A stretch of DNA of 64,000 bases from an uncultured Aquimarina sp. (GTDB lineage Bacteria > Bacteroidota > Bacteroidia > Flavobacteriales > Flavobacteriaceae). Below are positions 52,286 through 60,537 of the stretch, piece by piece. The position numbers and the translations under genes were made by a program. The notes beneath the pieces are model-generated. The model was not told where the DNA came from and searched no databases. It was given only the letters and a program-made list of their open reading frames with translations. Where the stretch lies: the NCBI GenBank assembly GCA_947500845.1, contig CANMTP010000001.1:558001-622000 (forward strand), read 5' to 3'. Each line of letters begins with the position of its first letter. Position 1 is the first letter of the stretch.

Positions 52286-52930
52286 ATGAATAGAGATCTT
52301 ACCAATTATAGAAAATCTTACGAAAAAAGTATGTTACTTGAAGAGAACCTGCCTAATTCGCCTTGGTTGCTTTTTTCAGATTGGTTTAAAGAAGTAGAGG
52401 ATTCTGGTGGTGTTGAAGAAACTAATGCCATGACAGTTACTACTATAGGTTTGGATGGTTTTCCCAAAAGTAGAGTGGTATTATTAAAGCATTATGATGA
52501 AAATGGTTTTGTTTTTTATACAAATCATAAATCAGAAAAGGGAAAAGCCATTGCTCATAACAACAAAGTATGTTTGTCTTTCTTTTGGCCAAACTTAGAA
52601 CGACAAGTAATTATTAAGGGAGAAGTAGAAATGATTGGTCAAGAAGCTAGTGCCGAATATTTTAAATCCAGACCTAGAGGAAGTCAGCTTGGTGCGTGGG
52701 CATCAAATCAAAGTAATGTGATCGAGTCTCGAGAAATCCTTGAGAAACAACTTAAATCGTTAGAAAATAAATATAGAAATAAAGAAATACCTAAACCTCC
52801 TTTTTGGGGTGGATATAGAGTAAAACCTATTTCAATAGAGTTTTGGCAAGGAAGAGCAAATCGCTTACATGATCGTATTCGGTTCTCGTCTCGAAAAAAT
52901 CAATGGCAAATGGATAGACTGTCTCCGTAA
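52286..52930 (+). CDS. pdxH: Pyridoxamine 5'-phosphate oxidase
   Basis: A 214-residue FMN enzyme that oxidises PNP or PMP to PLP. GFPKSRVVLLKHYDENGFVFYTNHKSEKG, CLSFFWPNLERQVIIKGEVE, SRPRGSQLGAWASNQS and the C-terminal FWQGRANRLHDRIRF are the complete PdxH signature. It is the bona fide B6 salvage oxidase in this window, unlike the two PNPOx-fold proteins near 4-5 kb. It converges with the minus-strand OmpA-family gene. Confidence 0.97.
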   Translation: MNRDLTNYRKSYEKSMLLEENLPNSPWLLFSDWFKEVEDSGGVEETNAMTVTTIGLDGFPKSRVVLLKHYDENGFVFYTNHKSEKGKAIAHNNKVCLSFFWPNLERQVIIKGEVEMIGQEASAEYFKSRPRGSQLGAWASNQSNVIESREILEKQLKSLENKYRNKEIPKPPFWGGYRVKPISIEFWQGRANRLHDRIRFSSRKNQWQMDRLSP

Positions 52931-52946
52931 TAGATATATGATTATA

Positions 52947-55142
52947 TCACATGATCACAAAACTTGATCTTCTGTTTTTCTGATATTCATCTTCAGAACA
53001 ATCCTCACCATCTTTACAGTTGTTTACAGGTCTGCTTTCACCAAAACCAACATAAGACAGAATTCTATTTTTTGAGATATTTTTACTTAATAAATAGTTA
53101 TATATTGACTCGGCTCTTTTTTGAGAAAGGTCTAGATTGTAATTCTCACCTCCACGACTATCAGAATGTGTTTCTATCTTGATCACCATCTCAGGATAAT
53201 CATTAGTCATTAGATGAACAACGCGATTTAGCTCGGTTTCGGCTTTTTCAGTAATATCCCATTTATCAAAATCGAAGTAGATTTCATTGAGATTAATAAG
53301 ATCATTTATCGTTTTTGTTAACTTTAAATCAGATTTTAATGAGGACTCCGGGACTTTATTATTTTTTACAATATCCCCGGGATTCATACCACCACTTTCG
53401 GTATTATTAGACCTTTTAGTCTTATCAAAATCTCCTGGATCGACCTGTACCAGACGACCATCTAATTTCTTTTTAGGAATCGCTACAAGACTACTGGCGT
53501 TTGGACAATTAAGCTCACTAATATCGATTGCTAATTTAAATTGATAATAATCAGGTAAATCACACTTATTAATATGGTTGTATCCCTCTGAGTATTTTGT
53601 AGTCTCATTTAAAGTCCCATTAAATTCAGCAGTAACCGGTTGATCTACGACCATAATATCATCTATGGAATCTATGGATTCGCAGCTTGTGTCTACAATA
53701 ACATTATAGCTTACTTTAAATGGTTCACTATCAGTCTTTACCATTTTGTTGGGTACTGTAAGGCTTAACGTTCTAGAAGCTTTATCAAACTTCGCTTTTA
53801 TTTTTTTTGAAGGTAGAACCAATGATTTTTCTGAAAAAATAACATTTTTAGGAAGAATATCTTTAATTATTGTATTCTTTGCATCATCATTTCCGTCGTT
53901 ATAGATAGTGAGATTATAAGTAATTTCTTGTTTTGGAGATAAAACATCCTCAGGATGAACATAGCTATTATCTACATATTGTGATCTTTTAATTATATGA
54001 ATGGCAGGTTCATATATTTCAACACTAAAGGCTACAGCCATTACAGAATATCCGTCATTATCTGTAGACAATCTAAACTTGGCTTCGGTTTGGTTGTTAC
54101 CGATAATGCTATTTCTTATATTTTTGATATCAAACAAATCAGCATCATAGCCTAAAGTATTCGAGCTTGCCGGAACTCTTGTTGTTACATTTCTACCATT
54201 TTCTGTAATATTTGCATTGAAAAAGTTGTTCATAGGATTTGTACCATCTGCAAGGCTTTTGTACTTGTTCGTTTCATTCGACATCACCTGAAAACGATCT
54301 CCCCTAATCCCTTTATCACCTTCAAAAGCAATAACTCCAATTTTTCCATGCACTGCCCCGCTGGGAATCGTCTGAAAATTATCAAAAGAAAAGGCTACTG
54401 GCTTAGCTTTTGAATCGATATTGACAAAACCATCATACACATAGAATCTTTTTCTAGGCTTCGTATCATCTTCATAGATTACGACCATTGTCCAACCTCC
54501 GGTAAGACCATTTCCTAGCGTTGGGTCATTATTAATTTCAGAAGTAGTTGCCGGAATATTTGCTAAAGTATATGTTCCTAATGGATTATCTAAGTTTAAA
54601 ACTTCCTCAGTGATATCCTTAAAACAAGAATACTGTTTAAACAGGGCATTATCATCATTATAGTAATCATGAATGATTTGTCCTCCTGTAATTTCAGAAT
54701 AAGACTGGTGCCCGGGATATTTTATCTTAATAGTGGTAATATCATGTTGGCGATTTTCATCGGCATAAGCAGCTGTCCAATATAATCCTACGTGTTTAAT
54801 TGCATTACATTCTGAATCAATAATAAGGTCTGCACTGCTGGAATTAAAGGTCGAAGGATCATTATCGATATCAATAAATCCCATTTGGAACTGATTGTTC
54901 AGTCCTCCGTCGTTATAACTCCTGTTAGGATCAAAAGTTCCTGACCCATCATCGTTACTCACTTTTCCCAGAATTGTATTGGATACAAATTTGAAATCTC
55001 CTTTAAAAGTAAACTCTGTTCGTTTTTTTAAAGGTACTTCAACTTGACTATATGCTATTGCAGAACAAAGCATGCATATAATAAGTAGGTATAACATTTG
55101 AAACCGGGTAAGATTTCTTTTTTTGATAATAACTTTTTCCAC
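52947..55142 (-). CDS. OmpA-family protein with DUF11-like repeat domain
   Basis: A 731-residue secreted or envelope protein. A signal peptide (LYLLIICMLCSAIAYSQ) is followed by a long N-terminal beta domain (about 40-380: SADLIIDSECNAIKHVGLYW), a DUF11-like domain (about 390-480: NLTIYNDGNDDAKNTIIKDILPKNV) and a C-terminal OmpA domain (about 615-731: FDFDKWDITEKAETELNRVV, KIETHSDSRGGENYNLDLSQKRA). DUF11 plus OmpA suggests a surface-anchored structural protein; a role in motility or attachment is conceivable but not shown. A 24-bp dyad lies 27-50 bases before its start. Confidence 0.82.
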   Translation of the reverse strand: MEKVIIKKRNLTRFQMLYLLIICMLCSAIAYSQVEVPLKKRTEFTFKGDFKFVSNTILGKVSNDDGSGTFDPNRSYNDGGLNNQFQMGFIDIDNDPSTFNSSSADLIIDSECNAIKHVGLYWTAAYADENRQHDITTIKIKYPGHQSYSEITGGQIIHDYYNDDNALFKQYSCFKDITEEVLNLDNPLGTYTLANIPATTSEINNDPTLGNGLTGGWTMVVIYEDDTKPRKRFYVYDGFVNIDSKAKPVAFSFDNFQTIPSGAVHGKIGVIAFEGDKGIRGDRFQVMSNETNKYKSLADGTNPMNNFFNANITENGRNVTTRVPASSNTLGYDADLFDIKNIRNSIIGNNQTEAKFRLSTDNDGYSVMAVAFSVEIYEPAIHIIKRSQYVDNSYVHPEDVLSPKQEITYNLTIYNDGNDDAKNTIIKDILPKNVIFSEKSLVLPSKKIKAKFDKASRTLSLTVPNKMVKTDSEPFKVSYNVIVDTSCESIDSIDDIMVVDQPVTAEFNGTLNETTKYSEGYNHINKCDLPDYYQFKLAIDISELNCPNASSLVAIPKKKLDGRLVQVDPGDFDKTKRSNNTESGGMNPGDIVKNNKVPESSLKSDLKLTKTINDLINLNEIYFDFDKWDITEKAETELNRVVHLMTNDYPEMVIKIETHSDSRGGENYNLDLSQKRAESIYNYLLSKNISKNRILSYVGFGESRPVNNCKDGEDCSEDEYQKNRRSSFVIM

Positions 55143-55512
55143 TTCTTGTTTTTTTAAGCCCTAAAATAATTATGATAGATCGTGATCATAATGCTGTTGG
55201 GAAACATTGTAATCTGAGGGAAAACTGTATGTAAATTTAGATTTTAACATTTGATTTTTTATGAAAAAATTTGGTTTTTCGATATAAATGCTATTTTTAT
55301 CGATTAAAAACATTGACATATGGTGTTCATTTTCAAATATTTAAAGACTTTGCTTCGTATATGAATTATAATTGTTCTGTTGATTTTAAACAATTAAAAG
55401 TTTTTATCTTTTTACAAATATTATTTTTATATCCTAATTATTTAGAATTGTAAAAGCTTATTCTTAAACTTGTATTGTATAACTTCATTTTATAGATAAT
55501 AGTATCAAATCC
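55143..55512. other. 370-base non-coding gap with an upstream dyad
   Basis: Apart from the inverted repeat at 55169-55192 I see nothing functional here. A 60-codon ORF at 55271-55453 has a low-complexity, A+T-driven composition and no family signature, so I do not call it. The region must carry divergent promoters for the OmpA-family gene and the phosphatase gene, but no TAnnTTTG box stands out. Confidence 0.6.
55169..55192. promoter_or_regulatory. Dyad ATTATGAT-N8-ATCATAAT
   Basis: An 8-bp perfect inverted repeat with an 8-base spacer (AGATCGTG) lies 27-50 bases upstream of the minus-strand OmpA-family start. Its geometry (24 bp) suits a dimeric repressor; the regulator is unknown. Confidence 0.45.
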
Positions 55513-55998
55513 ATGAAAACATTATATATGATTAGGCATGCAAAATCCTCATGGGAGTTTGATGTATCAGATGAAAAAAGACCACTTAATAATAGAGGAT
55601 TAAAGGATGCTGATTTGATTGGAAAAGAGCTTAAAACCCATGTAAAATCAATAGATAAGGTGTTGAGTAGTCCTGCAGAGAGAGCACATACAACTGCCAA
55701 GATTGTTCTAAGTCACCTGGATCTTCCTGAGAGTATATTTAGCTTAGAATCAAATCTTTATGATTTTGGAGGAAGTCAAGTTATCGAAGTAATAAAAAAT
55801 TGCGATGATGAAATTAATAGTTTAATGATTTTTGGACACAATCATGCCTTCACATCAATTGCTAATATGTATGGAAGCGAAAGGATTGATAATGTGCCCA
55901 CGGCAGGTGTGGTTGTTATTCAATTTGATGTAGAAGAATGGAAAAAGATAAAGGTAGGAAAAACCTTGTTAAAAATTTACCCTAAATCTTTGCGATAA
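55513..55998 (+). CDS. Histidine phosphatase family protein (SixA-like)
   Basis: A 161-residue phosphatase with the RHG-type motif MIRHAKSSWEF, the second block SSPAERAHTTAKI and the catalytic His in IFGHNHAFTSI. It matches SixA-type phosphohistidine phosphatases in length. Its stop (TAATG) overlaps the ppk1 start, so it is translationally coupled to polyphosphate kinase, hinting at a regulatory role there. Confidence 0.85.
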   Translation: MKTLYMIRHAKSSWEFDVSDEKRPLNNRGLKDADLIGKELKTHVKSIDKVLSSPAERAHTTAKIVLSHLDLPESIFSLESNLYDFGGSQVIEVIKNCDDEINSLMIFGHNHAFTSIANMYGSERIDNVPTAGVVVIQFDVEEWKKIKVGKTLLKIYPKSLR

Positions 55999-58103
55999 TG
56001 GTAGAAATTATTACGAATCAATATGTCAATAGAGAATTAAGCTGGCTGCAATTTAATGCGAGGGTACTTCAGGAGGCTGCAGATGACACTGTACCCTTAT
56101 TGGAAAGATTAAGATTCATAGGCATATTTTCAAATAACCTGGATGAGTTTTTCAAAGTTAGATATGCTACAATAAAAAGGATAGATCTTGCTGGTAAAGA
56201 TGGGAAGAATGTTTTAAAAGGAACAACAGCGAGTGATTTATTAGAAAAAATCACAAATATTGTAATTAAACAACAATCAGAAAGTCTTGAAACCATCGAA
56301 ACTATAAGAAATGAACTTAAGAATCATAACATTTTTATAATTGATGAAAAAGAAGTAACACAGGATCAGGATGCTTATATACGTAATTACTTCATAAGCA
56401 AAGTTAGTCCTGCACTGGTGACCTATATACTTAATGATCTTGACCAGTTTCCACACCTTAAAGACAGTGTAGCTTATTTGGCAGTAAAACTTGTTTTAAA
56501 AGAAAAAATTCCTAAAGAAGGCAGGATTTCTAAAATATTGCAACAGACGACCAAAGAACGAATATATGCTTTGATAGAAATACCAAAGGATACAGAACGG
56601 TTCGTTGTACTTCCAGAAAAAGATGGAAAACAATTTATTATTATTCTTGATGATTTAATCAGATATTGTATGCACGTTAACTTTAGTATTTTTGATTATA
56701 ATAGGGCTTCGGCACACATGATTAAAATTACTAGGGATGCGCAGTTAGATTTTGATAATGATCTGAGTAAAAGTTTTATTCAAAAAATATCCAGTAGTGT
56801 AAAATCTCGTAGAGATGGTGAACCGGTTAGATTTGTATATGATAAAACTATCGAGAAAGACACTCTTGATTTTCTCATGGAGAAAATGGGAGTGGATAAT
56901 ACAGATAGTATAATTCCTGGTGGTAGATATCATAATCGCAGGGACTATATGAACTTTCCTGATTTAGGAAATAAGGACTTAGTATATCAACAAATCACAC
57001 CATTAGCAATACCCGGGCTCGTTTTACAAGGAAGTCTTCTCGATAAAATTGCTAAAAAAGATTTTTTACAATATACCCCATACCATACCTTTTCTTATAC
57101 AGTTAAATTTTTAAGGGAATCAGCAATCGATCCTAAAGTAAAGAGTATAAAAATCACAATTTACAGATTGGCCACTATTTCTCATATTGCCAGTTCACTT
57201 ATCAATGCTGCCAAAAATGGCAAAAAAGTAACTGTTCAAATTGAGTTGCAGGCACGTTTTGATGAAGCAGCCAATATAACATACGCAGAACAAATGCAAA
57301 GAGAAGGGGTAAACCTTATTTTTGGAGTCCCAGGATTAAAAGTGCATTGTAAAGCTTGTATAATCGAACGAGAAGAAAAAGGAAAATTAAAAAGGTATGG
57401 ATTTATAAGTACAGGAAATTTTAATGAGTCTACAGCAAAAATTTATACAGATTATACCTTGTTTACTACCAATGAGGCTATTTTGAAAGAGACAAATAAA
57501 GTCTTTAAATTTTTTGAAATAAACTATAAAATAAATAGGTACAAGCACTTATTGGTTTCTCCTCATTATACCAGATCCGCATTAGTGAAATTGATCGATA
57601 ATGAGATAAACAATAGTAAAGAAGGTATTCCTGCCACTATTAAACTAAAATTAAATAGTCTTAGTGATTACGATATGATTGATAAGTTGTATGAAGCTAG
57701 TCGAGCCGGAGTAAAAATAGATTTGATCATACGAGGTATTTGTTGCTTAATTCCTGGCGTTCCGGGAATGAGTGAGAATATACGTGCAATAAGCGTCGTA
57801 GATAAGTTCTTGGAACATCCCAGATTGTTTATTTTTGAAAATGGAGGAGAGCCAAAAGTATATATTTCATCGGCAGATTGGATGACCCGTAACCTGGATA
57901 GGAGGGTCGAGATTTCTTGTCCGATTTATGACGAAGATATTAAATTAGAGTTAATGGAAACCTTTGACATCAGTTGGAATGATAATGTAAAAGCCCGAAG
58001 GTTTTCTAAAGATCAGGATAATGCGTACATTCGAAACGATAAGGAAAAGGTGAGATCACAAGTTGCTACTTATGATTATTATTTAAAAAAACTAGGAAAT
58101 TAA
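55998..58103 (+). CDS. ppk1: Polyphosphate kinase 1
   Basis: A 701-residue PPK1. The N-terminal helical domain (RELSWLQFNARVLQEA) and the phospholipase-D-like catalytic core are visible; the autophosphorylated His is in GLKVHCKACIIERE and the second site includes ISTGNFNESTAKIYTDYTLFT. HPRLFIFENGGEPKVYISSADWMTRN is also characteristic. It makes polyphosphate from ATP at the membrane or cytosol. The exopolyphosphatase gene follows. Confidence 0.96.
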   Translation: MVEIITNQYVNRELSWLQFNARVLQEAADDTVPLLERLRFIGIFSNNLDEFFKVRYATIKRIDLAGKDGKNVLKGTTASDLLEKITNIVIKQQSESLETIETIRNELKNHNIFIIDEKEVTQDQDAYIRNYFISKVSPALVTYILNDLDQFPHLKDSVAYLAVKLVLKEKIPKEGRISKILQQTTKERIYALIEIPKDTERFVVLPEKDGKQFIIILDDLIRYCMHVNFSIFDYNRASAHMIKITRDAQLDFDNDLSKSFIQKISSSVKSRRDGEPVRFVYDKTIEKDTLDFLMEKMGVDNTDSIIPGGRYHNRRDYMNFPDLGNKDLVYQQITPLAIPGLVLQGSLLDKIAKKDFLQYTPYHTFSYTVKFLRESAIDPKVKSIKITIYRLATISHIASSLINAAKNGKKVTVQIELQARFDEAANITYAEQMQREGVNLIFGVPGLKVHCKACIIEREEKGKLKRYGFISTGNFNESTAKIYTDYTLFTTNEAILKETNKVFKFFEINYKINRYKHLLVSPHYTRSALVKLIDNEINNSKEGIPATIKLKLNSLSDYDMIDKLYEASRAGVKIDLIIRGICCLIPGVPGMSENIRAISVVDKFLEHPRLFIFENGGEPKVYISSADWMTRNLDRRVEISCPIYDEDIKLELMETFDISWNDNVKARRFSKDQDNAYIRNDKEKVRSQVATYDYYLKKLGN

Positions 58104-58108
58104 TTATT

Positions 58109-59008
58109 TTGTTGACTATAGAAAAATATGGAGCCATAGATATTGGTTCTAATGCTGTCAGATTATTGATTAGTAGCATTCACGAAGAGGAAGGACAAGC
58201 TACAAGATTTAAGAAAACTAGTCTCGTTCGTCTTCCAATTCGTCTAGGTGCCGACGTTTTTAAAACCAAACGTGTTTCAGAAGAAAATATCACGAGAATG
58301 ATCGACACCATGCAAGCCTATCAGTTGCTTATGAAAACTCATAAAGTGGTAAGGTACAAAGCTTGTGCTACCTCGGCAATGCGCGAAGCAGAGAACGGAA
58401 AAGATGTAGTGGCGCTCATCAAAGAAAAAACGGGGATACAGATAGATATTATCGACGGAAAAAATGAAGCAGCGATTATAGCAATGACAGATCTTCATGA
58501 GCTCATCAATACCGATGCTACATATTTGTATGTCGATGTAGGGGGTGGAAGTACCGAATTTACATTGTACCACAATGGAAAAATGATCGTTTCAAAATCA
58601 TTTAAGTTAGGAACGGTAAGACTTTTAGATAATCTAGTGGCAGATGATATTTGGAATACTGTTGAAAAATGGATAGTGCAAAATACTCGAGATTATTTGA
58701 GGGTTTCCCTTATAGGATCTGGAGGTAATATTAATAACATATTCAAGAATAGCGGAAAAACACCTGGGAAACCTCTATCTTTTCTATATTTAAGTTCTTA
58801 TTATAAATTATTGAATTCACTTACATACGAAGAAAGGATTTGGCAGCTTAATCTAAATCAGGATAGGGCAGATGTTATTGTTCCTGCAGCGCGTATATAT
58901 CTTTCTGCCATGAAATGGAGCGGAGCCAAAGATATTTATGTTCCAAAAATAGGGCTGTCTGATGGAATTATCAAATCATTATATAATGAGAAGCTTAAAG
59001 AACATTAA
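58109..59008 (+). CDS. ppx: Exopolyphosphatase / guanosine pentaphosphatase family
   Basis: A 299-residue ASKHA-fold phosphatase of the Ppx/GppA family. AIDIGSNAVRLLI is the first nucleotide-binding loop and YLYVDVGGGSTEFTLYH the second. It is short (about 300 residues), lacking the HD-like C-terminal domain of E. coli Ppx. The start is TTG (58109 or 58112), 5 bases after ppk1. Together with ppk1 this gives a polyphosphate synthesis/degradation pair. Confidence 0.93.
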   Translation: MLTIEKYGAIDIGSNAVRLLISSIHEEEGQATRFKKTSLVRLPIRLGADVFKTKRVSEENITRMIDTMQAYQLLMKTHKVVRYKACATSAMREAENGKDVVALIKEKTGIQIDIIDGKNEAAIIAMTDLHELINTDATYLYVDVGGGSTEFTLYHNGKMIVSKSFKLGTVRLLDNLVADDIWNTVEKWIVQNTRDYLRVSLIGSGGNINNIFKNSGKTPGKPLSFLYLSSYYKLLNSLTYEERIWQLNLNQDRADVIVPAARIYLSAMKWSGAKDIYVPKIGLSDGIIKSLYNEKLKEH

Positions 59009-59195
59009 TCAAGTATCATCTGTTTAAGTTCAATTTTTTTGGTTGTCATATTTCTAAAAGCTCAACACAGGTATGGAATCGCCAATCATCATTTAAATGT
59101 GTATTACCTTTTTGTTATGGCTTATTTCATAAAATCAGTATATTTACGCCACACCCTTAAATCATTGTGCCAGATATTAACCAAAATGATATACT

Positions 59196-59756
59196 ATGAA
59201 AAAAAAATTACTTTCTACTTCTTTACTTCTAGTTTTTACATTCTTTTTTACACAGGCTCAAGAAGCTTCTTATGGAGTAAGACTTGGTGCCAATCTTAGT
59301 ACAATTAGTTCAGACGACATTCCCGAGAATCTAGAAGATAGTAGATTTGGTATTGTTGTTGGATTTTTAGCAGAGTTTCCTATTACTGAAAAAATAAGTA
59401 TGCAGCCGGAATTTCAATATTCTGCACAAGGGAATGATGACGAGTCATTGAGAGTGAATTATCTTCAGTTACCTGTACTATTAAAATACAATTTTGCCGA
59501 CAAGTTTAATATTCACTTAGGGCCTCAAGTTGGACTAAAGATCTGGGAATGGGAGCAGAATGGAATCATTGAAGCCGATTTTAATACATTTGATTTTGCG
59601 TTGGTGGCAGGATTAGGAGTAAGTCTGACAGAGAACTTTTTTGCAGACCTACGCTATGGTTTTGGTTTATCTAATATTGTTGATGATAAGGATATCCCCG
59701 AAGGATTTGAAGGAAATAATAGAAATATTCAACTTTCTTTTGGTTATAAGCTTTGA
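59196..59756 (+). CDS. Porin-family outer-membrane beta-barrel protein
   Basis: A 186-residue small beta-barrel. After a signal peptide (about 1-21, LLLVFTFFFTQAQ) come alternating amphipathic strands (YGVRLGANLSTI, ISMQPEFQYSAQG, LPVLLKYNF, NIHLGPQVGLKI), and the last strand ends IQLSFGYKL. This is the PorT/opacity-like family of Bacteroidota. No partner gene is adjacent. Confidence 0.82.
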   Translation: MKKKLLSTSLLLVFTFFFTQAQEASYGVRLGANLSTISSDDIPENLEDSRFGIVVGFLAEFPITEKISMQPEFQYSAQGNDDESLRVNYLQLPVLLKYNFADKFNIHLGPQVGLKIWEWEQNGIIEADFNTFDFALVAGLGVSLTENFFADLRYGFGLSNIVDDKDIPEGFEGNNRNIQLSFGYKL

Positions 59757-59867
59757 TGAATTGAATCACGAAGTTCCAGTTTTAATATAATCTGTTTAGA
59801 AGTTACATAAAGTTGAATGATAGCTAATACTTCTCCCGTCAAGAAGTCTTTTTAGACAGTTTTTTCT

Positions 59868-60449
59868 TTATCCATGTATGGTTTCCTGTTTACCTAAATC
59901 TTCCATGATTTGTGCCTCATAAGTGAGTAATTCTTGCCATTTTTTGTCAACTTCTTCTCGCTCACCATATTGTCTTGCAAAATTTAGGAACATCGTATAA
60001 TGATTCGCTTCACTTACCATCAAATCCCTGTAAAACTTAGCTAATACTTGATCCTCTAACTCTTCAGAAAGTAATTTGAAACGCTCACAACTTCTGGCCT
60101 CAATCAATGCGGCATATAACAAGCGATGAACAAGCTGAGTAGTTCTGCTACCTCCTTTAGGAAAAAAAGTGACTAACTGAATAACATAATCGTCTTTTCG
60201 ATCCCTACCTAAAACCCAACCTCTTTCAATAATTTTGTCGTGAACCATTTTGAAGTGACTGATCTCTTCTTTTACCAATTTTGTCATTTCCTGTACAAGT
60301 TCTGTGTACTCAGGGAAACTAACTATTAACGATATTGCTGTAGAAGCTGCTTTTTGTTCGCAATATGCGTGATCAGTAAGAATTTCTTCAATATTTTTTT
60401 CAACGATGTTTACCCATCTAGGATCCGTAGGAAGTTTTAAACCAAGCAT
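59868..60449 (-). CDS. miaE: tRNA-(ms2io6A)-hydroxylase-like diiron protein
   Basis: A 193-residue MiaE-family diiron protein (ferritin-like). The iron ligands fit ExxH pairs: KEEISHFKMVHDKIIERGW, ARSCERFKLLSEEL and SEANHYTMFLNFARQYG. In gammaproteobacteria MiaE hydroxylates a modified A37 of tRNA; the flavobacterial members may act differently. Confidence 0.85.
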   Translation of the reverse strand: MLGLKLPTDPRWVNIVEKNIEEILTDHAYCEQKAASTAISLIVSFPEYTELVQEMTKLVKEEISHFKMVHDKIIERGWVLGRDRKDDYVIQLVTFFPKGGSRTTQLVHRLLYAALIEARSCERFKLLSEELEDQVLAKFYRDLMVSEANHYTMFLNFARQYGEREEVDKKWQELLTYEAQIMEDLGKQETIHG

Positions 60450-60537
60450 CTGTTATTGTATTAGAGATCTTTTTACAAAGATATTATAATATTGTATTAC
60501 TGGTTATGTTTGTTAGAATCAATCTTGGCAGCTTTTA

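Noticed and set aside
55271..55453. 60-codon ORF in the non-coding gap
   Set aside because: A+T-driven composition, aromatic-rich by chance, no ATG context or family signature.
59039..59299. 86-codon ORF before the beta-barrel gene
   Set aside because: It overlaps the signal peptide of the real porin-family gene in another frame.
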